A DNA stretch of 64,000 bases from Globomyces pollinis-pini. Lineage: Eukaryota > Chytridiomycota > Chytridiomycetes > Rhizophydiales > Globomycetaceae. The notes beneath the pieces are model-generated. The model had not been told where the DNA came from, did no database searches, and worked only from the letters and a program-made list of their open reading frames with translations. Shown here one piece after another: positions 45,824 through 56,825 of this stretch. A program made the position numbers and the translations under genes. Each line of letters begins with the position of its first letter. The first letter of the stretch is position 1. The stretch lies in assembly GCA_025399215.1 (NCBI GenBank), contig MU621110.1, forward strand, positions 1-64,000. The letters run 5' to 3'.

Positions 45824-47839
45824 TTACATTAGGCCCACAGATGATAACATTAGATTGGTTACAGATACCCTTTATGTTAGACATATATTCCTTACAATAA
45901 ATTAGTCGCGACCTTTTCTACCAATTTAGTGTCCGTACAACATGTATAGTGAACTGTTATATTCTTATTTAATTTTTCATTATGTTTCCTAAATTGTTTT
46001 TCAAAATATGCACCTCCAGCTTTTGCAGACTTTGGTTCTCCTAAATTCATATTAAATTATTAATAAAAATTACCTGGAAAGTCTGGAAATGTATCCTTGA
46101 TGGGGACCAAACAAACCTTTTTCTCAAACAGATCTTTTTTGTTGAAGAGCAACAACATACACGATCGAGTCAAAAGTTTGTGTTGTAATATTTCTTTAAA
46201 TAGATTTAATGCATCCACCATTCGATTCATTTCCGGATTTTCTGCCATCATTTGATCATAAGCTGATAAATCAACAAGAAATATAGTTAAAATTATATCT
46301 TGAAAGTACGGTAACCAATGCTTTCGGTGGTGTAAAAGTCCACTAACATCGTAAAAATGAAATCGCTTTCCATTTGCAATAAATGTAGTTTCAGTAATTG
46401 TCTGGGTAACCGTTCTTTGCATCAACACATCTTTGGTGAGTTTTGGACATTTGTAATACCTTCATTTGTCAAGATTGAGTCTGAAAATCCAATGCGTTTT
46501 ATATGTGTTAAAAAACTATTGAATTAGTGTAATTCAGTTACTAAGACNNNNNNNNNNNNNNNNNNNNNNNNNNNNNNNNNNNNNNNNNNNNNNNNNNNNN
46601 NNNNNNNNNNNNNNNNNNNNNNNNNNNNNNNNNNNNNNNNNNNNNNNNNNNNNNNNNNNNNNNNNNNNNNNNNNNNNNNNNNNNNNNNNNNNNNNNNNNN
46701 NNNNNNNNNNNNNNNNNNNNNNNNNNNNNNNNNNNNNNNNNNNNNNNNNNNNNNNNNNNNNNNNNNNNNNNNNNNNNNNNNNNNNNNNNNNNNNNNNNNN
46801 NNNNNNNNNNNNNNNNNNNNNNNNNNNNNNNNNNNNNNNNNNNNNNNNNNNNNNNNNNNNNNNNNNNNNNNNNNNNNNNNNNNNNNNNNNNNNNNNNNNN
46901 NNNNNNNNNNNNNNNNNNNNNNNNNNNNNNNNNNNNNNNNNNNNNNNNNNNNNNNNNNNNNNNNNNNNNNNNNNNNNNNNNNNNNNNNNNNNNNNNNNNN
47001 NNNNNNNNNNNNNNNNNNNNNNNNNNNNNNNNNNNNNNNNNNNNNNNNNNNNNNNNNNNNNNNNNNNNNNNNNNNNNNNNNNNNNNNNNNNNNNNNNNNN
47101 NNNNNNNNNNNNNNNNNNNNNNNNNNNNNNNNNNNNNNNNNNNNNNNNNNNNNNNNNNNNNNNNNNNNNNNNNNNNNNNNNNNNNNNNNNNNNNNNNNNN
47201 NNNNNNNNNNNNNNNNNNNNNNNNNNNNNNNNNNNNNNNNNNNNNNNNNNNNNNNNNNNNNNNNNNNNNNNNNNNNNNNNNNNNNNNNNNNNNNNNNNNN
47301 NNNNNNNNNNNNNNNNNNNNNNNNNNNNNNNNNNNNNNNNNNNNNNNNNNNNNNNNNNNNNNNNNNNNNNNNNNNNNNNNNNNNNNNNNNNNNNNNNNNN
47401 NNNNNNNNNNNNNNNNNNNNNNNNNNNNNNNNNNNNNNNNNNNNNNNNNNNNNNNNNNNNNNNNNNNNNNNNNNNNNNNNNNNNNNNNNNNNNNNNNNNN
47501 NNNNNNNNNNNNNNNNNGCGTTTAAAACCTGAGTGATTGAATTTTGTTTCACTTGCGCTCTTTCTTCATCAGTGAATCCAGATCCGTGTATAATCTTTAA
47601 TTGCTTTAAGAAAGTTGACTTTCCAGCATCTGATGTTCCTAGTATCAAAAGTTTTGGTTCTTTCTTTAGATTTTCGAATTTAATTTGCTCTTCCTTTAGA
47701 TATGAATCAATTGCTTTTGATCTTTCGGTTGTGGACAACCTTTGATGGTGAGATATTTTCGTTACTTTTCAACAAACGTAGCTTGCTCGTCCTGTAGTAG
47801 AATGTTTGGTCCGATACAGCTCGAATCTTCCCTCCCCAT
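45824..47839 (-). CDS. G-alpha subunit A, interrupted by an assembly gap
   Basis: First gene of the tandem cluster by position. The start at 47839 reads MGREDSSC, a good N-myristoylation motif (Gly2, Ser6) with a nearby Cys, unlike its five neighbours. A 26-nt intron precedes [14 protein letters not shown]1 is [10 protein letters not shown]. After the N run, switch I keeps Arg and Thr (MQRTVTQT), and switch II is [12 protein letters not shown], so the catalytic Gln is Leu. G4 is FNKKD and G5 TCCTD. The last exon, after a 26-nt intron, ends SSVGLM, a normal G-alpha tail. Missing helical-domain sequence lies in the gap. Confidence 0.82.
46548..47517. other. assembly gap of 970 N inside G-alpha A
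   Basis: Sequence abutting the gap on both sides is nearly identical to G-alpha C: the roughly 100 bp before 46548 matches 50385-50487, and 47518-47613 matches about 50681-50776. In gene C these edges are only 193 bp apart. Confidence 0.95.
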
Positions 47840-48138
47840 TTATTTTTAGGAAATAAATGAAGAATTTGATGGAAAGTAACCACGAGTGGTTCTCTCATTT
47901 GTTTACAAACCACCAAACAGTGTGGAAATAGCTTGTAAAATGTAATTGAATTCATGCACAATCTCAGCATACATTAAAGAGCAAGTATTAGTGGTAGGAT
48001 TGCGGATACCGTTGACGTTTTCCATTTTTCGCCCATAAATGCATTCCAAAAAAAGTGGAACAGTTTACCATTATTCATTAACCATGTTCATTTATATGGA
48101 CTAAAATTATGTATCTAAATTTATTTAACCAAACAAAA
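47840..48138. other. intergenic between G-alpha A and B
   Basis: About 300 bp with no coding signal. It should hold the promoter of gene A and the terminator of gene B. Confidence 0.5.
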
Positions 48139-49385
48139 CTATAAAAGCCCTTTTGCTTCGAGTGACCGATTAGTTAATGATTCACTACCATTAGTCCAAA
48201 CGAATTACAAAAGGTTAAAGGTCACTTTTTGAATAAGTTTTGAGTCTGTGCAGCATGTATACTGAGCTTTTACTTTTTTTGTCTCTGATGTATTACATTT
48301 CAAGAACTTTTCCTCGAAAAATTTACCTACCATTTTGACATTCTCTGGTTCTCCTAGTCGAATTTAACTAATTACCAGTATACCTTGATAATCAGGGAAG
48401 AATTGGCTGATGGGTACCTTCTTCACCTTTTTTTCAAACAGATCTTTCTTGTTCAAAAACAAACTGATAGAGACGCTTTTTAACAATTTATGGTTTACAA
48501 TTTCATCAAATAGGTGTATTGCATCGACCATTCGATTCATATCAGGATTTTCAGCCATCGTTTTATCATATGCAGATACATCTACCAAGAAAATAATCAT
48601 TAAAATATCTTGAAAATATGGTATCCACTGCTTTCGATGATGCTTTAATCCACTGACATCAAAAAAATGGACTTTGGTGTTATTAGCAATAAATGTAGTC
48701 TCTGAGATAGTTTGTGTGACAGTGCGTTGCATTAGTATATCTACAATCAATGTGGTTATATTCACCTTCATTATTTAAAACAGAGTCGGCAAACGCTACG
48801 CGTTTTATATTTGTCATAAAGCTAGCGATTAAGCAATTCTAAAGTATCGTTACTGTGATGTTGAGTGAGGAATTAAATGGTTGAGTTCTTCAAATCCACT
48901 TTTCACTGCTGGATCTTCCCACATGACAGCGAGCAAATTAATGATATTAAGTGGTAAACAGTCATATGGTCCTGAAACTAGACACATGTATTGGATTATG
49001 GGATTATACTTTGTTTTGATACTTTCGTCACTATTTTCAATTACAGTCTCTGCAGCGTTTAGAACCTGTGTGATGGCACTCTGTTTTGCTTGTTTAATTT
49101 CCTCTTCTGTAAATCCTGCTCCGTGTATAATTTTTAGTTGCTTTAGAAATGTAGATTTTCCCGCATCTGAAGTTCCAAGGATCAATATTCTTGGCTCATC
49201 CAGTAATTTCAAATATTTTTGTTTCTCCTGCTTTAAATATGACTCCACTTGTTTTGACCTCTCCAATTCTGATAGTTCACTAGTATAAAGTTATGCGTAT
49301 CAAGTTACCCTGTGCTCATTGATTTCTCTTTGACGTCTTTTATATGCGCATCTACTGGCTGTTTGATCTTCTCATTGATTTTCAT
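48139..49385 (-). CDS. G-alpha subunit B
   Basis: Starts MKINEKIKQPVD; a 29-nt intron precedes GELSELERSKQVESYLKQEK. G1 [10 protein letters not shown], helical domain with SGPYDCLPLNIINLLAVMWEDPAVK, linker exon HFMTNIKRVAFADSVLNNEDILMQR. Switch-I Arg and Thr are present. Switch II is DVSGLKHHRKQW with Leu for the catalytic Gln. G4 FLNKKD, G5 TCCTD. The last exon after a 24-nt intron ends LEAKGLL, a standard receptor-binding tail. There is no MG start, so membrane attachment by myristate is unlikely; the N-terminus is basic instead. All exon joints keep phase, so the gene looks intact. Confidence 0.87.
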
Positions 49386-49770
49386 TTGTGTTTGGGGAAA
49401 ACAATTAGGTGAATGGAGATTTTTAGTATCTTTTATTGTGTACAAGCTAAATCAACCACACAACGAACACTAAAACACATAACCATTATTGATTGAGTAG
49501 TACAGGTATAATATTTGATATGCCGCCTATAAATCTACAATTATGTTTACGAAATATCCAACTCCTGCAGAAAAGCCCCATTGTCTGAGATATTGGGAGA
49601 GCACTCAAAAAACCATGAAAAGCAAAAGGAGAAAAAAGGAAAGACTTGTGCCTTAAGAAATGTATCCGAGATTGTACAATTTATGGCATGGGTCTGAAAC
49701 AACAGAGATGATAAATGCCCAAAATAAGTGAATATATGTATTTAATAAGTCCAGTTTACATTACACAAAT
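49386..49770. other. intergenic between G-alpha B and C
   Basis: No coding or RNA signal seen. Promoter of B and 3' flank of C. Confidence 0.5.
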
Positions 49771-51027
49771 TCAAACCCTCTTTGATCCATATCTCGTTTC
49801 GTTAAGGATACACTATTGTAAGATTTAGAACATTTACATCAAGTTTGTAGTCACTTTGGAGATTAGTGTAGAGTCTGTACAGCATGTGAAGTGTACTGTG
49901 AGAAACTCCCCTTTTTCCTTCCGCAGTGCAATGAATTTTTCTTGAAAGTATTTCCCGCCTGCTTTGGCACTTTGTGCTTCGCCTATAAAGGTATCAACAA
50001 ATTTATGCAGACCATCAAAATCCGGAAAGTAATTTACTATGGGAACGGTTGTCACTTTGTTTCGAAATATATCCTTCTTATTGAAAAATAGATTGATGGC
50101 TGCCTTTTTCAACAGTGGATGATTTACAATCTCGTCGAATAAATGTAATGCATCCACCATTCGATTCATTTCCGGATTTTCTGCCATCATTTGATCATAA
50201 GCTGATATATCCACTAAAAATATTATCAATAATGCCTCTTGGAAATATGGTAGCCAATGCTTCCTATGATGCTTTAGACCACTGACATCATAAAAGTGGA
50301 ATTTTTTCCCGTTTGAGATAAAGGTAGTTTCGGAGATTGTCTGGGTAACCGTTCTCTGCATCAACACATCTTTGGTGAGATCTAGACATTAGTAATACCT
50401 TCATTTGTCAAGATTGAGTCTGAAAATCCAATGCGTTTTATATGTGTTAAAAAACTATTGAATTAGTGTAATTCAGTTACTAAGACGTAGATTCAGGAAT
50501 CACGTCCCTCATATCTTGAAATTTCTGTTTCACCAGAGGATCCTCCCACAATATTGCCAGTTTATTGATAATATTTAATGGCAAACAATCGTAAGGTCCC
50601 GATACCAGTTCAATATATTGAATGATTGAATTATAATCTGCTCTTTTAGATTCTGGCATATTTTCCAACACTCTTTCGACAGCGTTTAAAACCTGAGTGA
50701 TTGAATTTTGTTTCACTTGCGCTCTTTCTTCATCAGTGAATCCAGATCCGTGTATAATCTTTAATTGCTTTAAGAATGTCGATTTTCCAGCATCCGAAGG
50801 TCCAAGAATTAATATCTTTGGTTCATTCTGAAGTTTTTCGTAGGTATCCCTTTCCTGTTTCAGGTATGCATCTACTTGCTTTGCTTTTGAGGAATCGGAT
50901 AGTTCTCTGAAAATTATTTGATATTTCTTACGGTTTTATATATCCGTCACGTAATAGTTCACTGGGTGATCTCCTGGCAAGGTTAGTTAGCATTCATATA
51001 CGCTTACTTCTTCAACTGAATATTCAT
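49771..51027 (-). CDS. G-alpha subunit C
   Basis: Starts MNIQLKKRSPSELLRDG across introns of 34 and 25 nt, then PELSDSSKAKQVDAYLKQERD. G1 is LGPSDAGKST (Pro in place of Thr). The helical domain ends in [31 protein letters not shown]. Switch II is DVSGLKHHRKHW with Leu for Gln. G4 FFNKKD, G5 TCCTD. The last exon after a 25-nt intron gives KRDMDQRGFEFV, longer than the usual tail. Parts of this gene are identical to gene A over about 100 bp blocks, which suggests gene conversion between them. Confidence 0.87.
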
Positions 51028-51230
51028 TTTTAGTGTTTGAAAATATTGACTAGTTTATATATGTCAAAAGTGTTGGAATGATGTAAACAATGGATATACC
51101 AATCTCCGAAATGTCTAACAGTGTATCAGTTATAGCTTGAAAACGCCTACACTTATAGATGTTGAAATACGAGCAAAAAGAAATGCTTGATATATAGTAA
51201 ATGTATCTATTAATGTAAAAACAAATTAGA

Positions 51231-52462
51231 TTATATGCCACTATCTATAACGTTCTTTCTTGATATTGATACACTAAACGTTAAGTTACGATTTCAACTT
51301 ACAGTATTTTGTATACTAGTTTCTGAATCAATTTGGAATCTGTACAACAGGTATATGATACGGTTATCTGTCTTGAGTCACACTTTTGTCCCTTCAGAAA
51401 CAAATTTTCGAAGAATTCCCCTCCAGCCTTTGCATTATTCAATTGGCCTTGATTTTAATAAACATAGTCGTACCAGTATAGTTTGGAAAATGATCCTTAA
51501 TTGGCACTTGCATTACTTTCTTCTCAAACAGATCATTTTTGTTGAAGAATATTGATATATCGACATTCCTCAGCAGTTTATGGTTAGCGATTTCATTAAA
51601 CAAACTGTGGGCATCCACCATTCGGTTCATTTCTGGGTTTTCGGCCATCATCATATCATAAGCTGATATGTCCACAAGAAATATGATCATAAGGATATCT
51701 TGGAAGTATGGTATCCACTGTTTTCGATGATGCTTTAATCCACTGACATCATAAAAATGAACCTTGTCATTGTCGATGATAAATGTGCTCTGTGTGATAG
51801 TTTGTGTCACGGTACGTTGCATCAGTATATCTAATATAAATCTGAACGTGTCAAACCTTCATTCGTTAGTACAGATTCGGCAAATGCAATTCGTTTTATA
51901 TTCGTTAAAAAGCTAAACGGTTATTGATTCCACATTACTGTGACGTTGATAAAGGAATCAAATGACTGAGCTCCTCAAATCTCTTTTGGGCTGCTACATC
52001 TTCCTTCATGGCAGCCAGTAAATTGATGATATAAAGTGGTAGACAGTCGTACGGGCCGGCGACTAAGCAAAGGTACTGCATTATAGGATTGTATGTTGAT
52101 TTGATATTTTCATCACTATTTTCAATGACGATCTCTGCAGCGTTGAGAACTTGTGTAATTGCGCTCTGTTTTGCTTGTTTGATTTCCTCGTCCGTGAATC
52201 CAGTTCCGTGTATGATTTTTAATTGCTTTAGAAATGTAGATTTTCCCGCATCTGAAGTTCCCAGGATTAATATTTTTGGTTCTTCTAATGATTTCAAATA
52301 TTTTTGTTTCTCTTGCTTTAAATATAATTCCACTTGTTTTGCACGCTCTGCTTCAGATGTATCACTATTGAAATAAATAAACAAGTATCATTACGACTTA
52401 ATGTAAGTCTCATCTTGAGCATTTGCAATGCGTGACTTGTATGTACTATCACTCTTTTTCAT
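51231..52462 (-). CDS. G-alpha subunit D
   Basis: Exon 1 starts MKKSDSTYKSRIANAQDE; a 30-nt intron leads to SDTSEAERAKQVELYLKQEK. G1 [10 protein letters not shown], helical domain with AGPYDCLPLYIINLLAAMKED. Switch [12 protein letters not shown] keeps Arg and Thr. Switch II DVSGLKHHRKQW has Leu for Gln. G4 is FFNKND (Asn for Lys), G5 TCCTD. The last exon ends NVIDSGI. No MG start. Most similar to genes B, E and F. Confidence 0.87.
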
Positions 52463-53280
52463 ATCGTAAAGAAGTTTGTGGTAAATCTGAGTTGTGTGAA
52501 TTTCTATAAATGTGCGAACAAAGGGATTCATTACCTCACACCAATATTTACGTCAGACTGCCACATCTATACGTCGACCCCACTAAGAAAGGTAACCAGT
52601 GCGCGATGTCAGCAATTTTAAAAATCGATTCTTCTTTTATAAATGTTAGAATAAATTTCCTACTGTGTAATAATTTCATTCTGTGCAGGACCTACACCTT
52701 GATAAAGTCAATTATTACAACCAAGTTTAGACTTTCAATAATCAACTAATAAAAACGATTGGTGTACATTAAATCTGAACTCAGTGCTTAGTGCCATGGA
52801 AAATTACTTAGCCCAAGAGTGTAATCGAGATGTGCTAATTCATCATCAACATGATAAGCAAACTTCAATAATCAATTATGGTTGTTTACTTAGTAAAATA
52901 AATTAGTGGTTTTTAAAGTACATTAAAAGTATGTAGATCAATTACTGATATACTGCCATTATTGATTTGTAAGTTCAAAATTGCTGGAATTTTAACATGA
53001 AAATCACAATCAGATTTGTTAAAGAATGTTTTGATTGATCAAGTATTCCAAATTTGGAACTGATTGATTAGCTTCTGAATCTGGATGTTCAGCTCAATAG
53101 AGTTAAAACTCTACAAAACAGTTTTCAAAACAAATTTATGGGTAAACCCTTTAGCATCATAGGAACATAATGGTATGCGATTTTTCTTGAATGAATTTTA
53201 CAAAGTTAATCAATATTGATTTGTACTTTTACTACCCAGCCATGACATTTGGTGTAGACTTATTTATTGTAAAGTAATCA
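52463..53280. other. intergenic, 0.8 kb, nothing recognised
   Basis: The largest spacer inside the G-alpha cluster. I looked for a decayed G-alpha copy (G1, switch II, TCCT motifs) on both strands and saw none. A short open frame at 52510-52749 shows no family signature. Confidence 0.5.
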
Positions 53281-54413
53281 TTACAAGCCGCTCTCTGTCA
53301 AAGCTTTTTTCGATATGGACACACTAATATCGTTAATCCTTTATAGGCTTACAGTATTTTGGTACTTAATTTCTGAATTAGTTTAGAATCTGTACAACAA
53401 GTGAACGAAACTGTTGTACGCCTGGATTCACTACGTTGTTTTTTGAGGAACAAATCTTGGAAAAATGCACCTGCAGCTTTTGGGTTCTTTGCTTCTCCTA
53501 AATATCAAATAGTTGTTCATTACCATTATAATTCGGGAAAAAATCGGATACTGGTACTTTAAATACTTTGTTTTCAAATAAATCTTTTTTGTTAAAGAAT
53601 AAGGATATATCGACATTTTTTAACAGTTTATGGTTAGCAATTTCATCAAAAAGATTAAGGGCGTCCACCATTCGATTCGTTTCTGGGGCTTCAGCCATCA
53701 TCATATCATATGCAGAGACATCTACTATAAATATAATCATCAGAACATCTTGAAAATATGGTATCCAAAGTTTTCGATGGTGCTTTAATCCACTGACATC
53801 ATAAAAATGTACCCTGTGGTTTTCTGAAATGAACGTGGTCTCTGTTATTGTTTGAGTTTCTGTTCGTTGTAATAGTATATCTAATATTAAACTATTATAT
53901 GTGACATTCACCTTCATTGTTTAAGACTGATTCGGCAAAAGCAATCCTCTTTATGTTCAGTAAAAAACTATATAGTTAATTGATTCCGTAATACTGTGAT
54001 GTAGAGCGAGGAATCAAATGACTGAGTTCTTCAAATCTCTTTTGGATAATTGGATCATCCCACATAGTTGCAAGTAAATTTATGATATTGAGCGGTAGAC
54101 AGTCATACGGACCTGCTACCAAATAGATGTACTGAGATATGATCTTATATGTTGATTTGATGTTTTCATCACTATTCTTGATAATAATTTCTGCTGCATT
54201 TAAAACTTGTGTAATCGCGCTCTGTTTGGTTTGTCTCATTTCGTCTTCTGTAAATCCAGATCCGTGTATAATTTTTAGCTGCTTTAGAAATGTAGATTTT
54301 CCTGCATCTGATGTTCCCAATATCAAAAGTTTCGGTTCCTTTAGAGATTTTAGATACTTTTGTTTCTCTTCACTCAAATACAATTCCATTTTTTTTAGAT
54401 CTTCTCTTGACAT
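53281..54413 (-). CDS. G-alpha subunit E
   Basis: I start at ATG 54413 (MSREDLKKMELYLSEEK); an upstream exon like those of its paralogues is possible but not found. G1 [10 protein letters not shown]. Switch I is DILLQRTETQT, with Arg and Thr kept. Switch II is DVSGLKHHRKLW, Leu for Gln. G4 FFNKKD, G5 TCCTD. The last exon after a 29-nt intron ends KKALTESGL. Introns at conserved positions in the helical domain linker and before EPKNP. Confidence 0.85.
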
Positions 54414-54752
54414 GTTATTGATTATGTTGCTTATGAAGTGACTGTACTTTTTAGAATCGAAAAAGCGAGTAATCAAATATTTGTGTACAATAAACAGACA
54501 AATTAAAAATCAGTCCGTCGACACAACTTTTTCATCAGAGATTTATAATACTTTATGGTAAGTCCTAAAACATGTATTGGTCTTGGTAAATTACTTCATA
54601 CACAATTTGGTAAAAGGACACTTTGTGCGCGTGTGTACCAAAAGAAGAACTGTTCGTGGAACACTTGCTCAACACCATTACTTTTTACTAACATGTTTAT
54701 GAAGAGTTTAAATATACAACGTGAAAGTACATTGAAAAAAAAGTATATAATT
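54414..54752. other. intergenic between G-alpha E and F
   Basis: No gene supported. A plus-strand open frame beginning 54555 has no recognisable feature. Confidence 0.5.
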
Positions 54753-55983
54753 CTATAACCCAACACCAGCTAGTGACTTGTTTGCTAGAGACGAGCTTAT
54801 GGTTAGATATTACAATTACAAAAGATTTGTAGATAGTTTTTTGATAAGTTTTGAATCTGTACAACACGTAAAATGTGTATTCAAAAATTTGGACTTGTCC
54901 TTCCTAAGATTGACGAACTTATCTTCAAAATATCTTCCTCCAGATTTCGCACTTTTCGGTTCACCTAAAGTCAAATGAAGGAAATTCTACCTTTGAAATC
55001 TGGGAAATGGTCAATTATTGCAACTTCAGTCACTTTATGCTCAAAAAGATCTTTCTTGTTAAAAAATATAGTAATGTCCACATTCTTCAATAGTTTATGA
55101 TTTGAAATTTCATCAAAAAGATTTAGGGCATCCACCATTCGATTGGTTTCGGGGTTTTCAGCCATCATTTTATCATAGGCTGATATGTCCACCAGAAATA
55201 TAATCATAAGGATATCTTGAAAGTATGGTATCCACTGTTTTCGATGATGCTTTAATCCACTGACATCATAAAAGTGAAATTTTGAATCGTGTGCTACAAA
55301 TGTAGTCTCTGTGATTGATTGGGTAACAGTTCGTTGCATCAGTATATCTATATATCAGTTATTCACATTCACCTTCATTCGTTAAGACCGATTCGGCAAA
55401 TGCAATTCGTTTTATATGCATCATAAAGCTATATCGATTGAGTAATATTACGTTACTGTGATGTTGAGTGAGGAATTAAATGGTTTAGTTCTTGAAATGC
55501 TTTCTGGACTACTGGATCTTCCCACATAGTGGCCAATAAGTTGATTATATTAAGTGGCAGGCAGTCATAGGGACCTGCAACTAAACAAAGGTACTGCATT
55601 ATAGGATTGTATGCTGATTTGATATTTTCATCACTATTTTCAATGACGATTTCTGCAGCGTTTAAAACTTGTGTAATTGCGCTCTGCTTTGCTTGTTTGA
55701 TTTCTGCATCTGTAAATCCAGCTCCGTGTATAATTTTTAATTGCTTTAGAAATGTAGATTTGCCAGAATCTGAAGTTCCCAGGATTAATATTTTTGGTTC
55801 TTCTAATAATTTCAAATATTTTTGTTTCTCTTGCTTTAAATATAATTCTACTTGTTTTGCGCGTTCTGCTTCAGATGCTTCACTAACGTAAATCTTTATA
55901 GATTTTTACCTTGCTGTGAACTTCTCTTTTGTATCATTTCTAATTCTATTAATTGAGTATCATTACCGTTGCGTTTCTTTCAT
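54753..55983 (-). CDS. G-alpha subunit F
   Basis: Two short first exons (MKETQR, then IRNDTKEKFTA; introns of 21 and 27 nt) precede SEASEAERAKQVELYLKQEK. G1 LGTSDSGKST. Helical domain with AGPYDCLPLNIINLLATMWED. Switch [12 protein letters not shown] keeps Arg and Thr. Switch II DVSGLKHHRKQW has Leu for Gln. G4 FFNKKD, G5 TCCTD. The last exon ends SLAGVGL. Like B-E it lacks an MG start and has a charged N-terminus. It ends the tandem array. Confidence 0.87.
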
Positions 55984-56825
55984 ACAAATTTTCCTGAGAA
56001 TGGATATCGTGAGATGTCCTCGCATTATCATTTGTTTACTAAATAAATGGAGATGGTCTTCAAACTGAATCGGAGAGTCAGACTCTAAAGGATTGCAGGT
56101 TATGCAGATGCATGGACGATAAATCGGCGGTTGTCCTTTAACCATGTTAAAATACCGTATCGATTATAACTCACACGAATATTAGCATTGGCTATCAAAT
56201 GATAACTTTAAGAGAATACATATTTTAGTTGTCCAAATATATTTGTACCAACTAGATCAATCAATGTCATTGGCAAGTGACACTCAATTAAGATTCAGGT
56301 ATCTTTTCACTTCTTACACCACTTCAGTTGTTATAGTGTTCATTAACATTGAATCTGTGGAACATAATAATTTCTTAAATAATGCTTTGAACAAAAAACT
56401 CGGGGGGCACTTTCAACGCGTCTGCTTTCTAAATAATGTCAATACAATACTATAGTAAACCGGAAAGGAAAATATTTTTCTTTAAAGATGTCCCTCTTGA
56501 TAGTTCTTTTGTGATTGAAGGTTTGTTTCAAAAAGTTCCATTGCACAGATGATAGATCTTAAACTGAGGTAGTCCACCGAAATGATGAAGCTAAAATTAC
56601 GATGTTTTGTTGATAGGAATTGAATATGAAGGTAGCAATCTTTGTGAGTACTTTGATTACCGTCCCACATAAAAATTATTCTCTTGTTTGAATTGGAGGA
56701 ATGAAAATCAAATAAGGACAATGGATATAGTTCACGGTTATGAAAGCCATTGGATACGAGTCTGGATTATGACAACCATCCATTGCTCCTAATTGGTTTC
56801 CATCACTCTTTTCGTTTTTTCATTT
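55984..56825. other. intergenic, 0.84 kb, nothing recognised
   Basis: Divergent region between G-alpha F (minus) and YME2 (plus). Both promoters should lie here. Short open frames on both strands have no family signature. Confidence 0.5.

Noticed and set aside
46548..47738. A long minus-strand reading frame through the N run
   Set aside because: The frame is open only because N bases hide stops. The gene on both sides uses different frames and introns.
52089..52376. Plus-strand open frames repeated opposite each G-alpha G1 region (also near 48881, 54139, 55607)
   Set aside because: They recur only because the paralogous G-alpha genes are similar on the opposite strand. They have no independent support.
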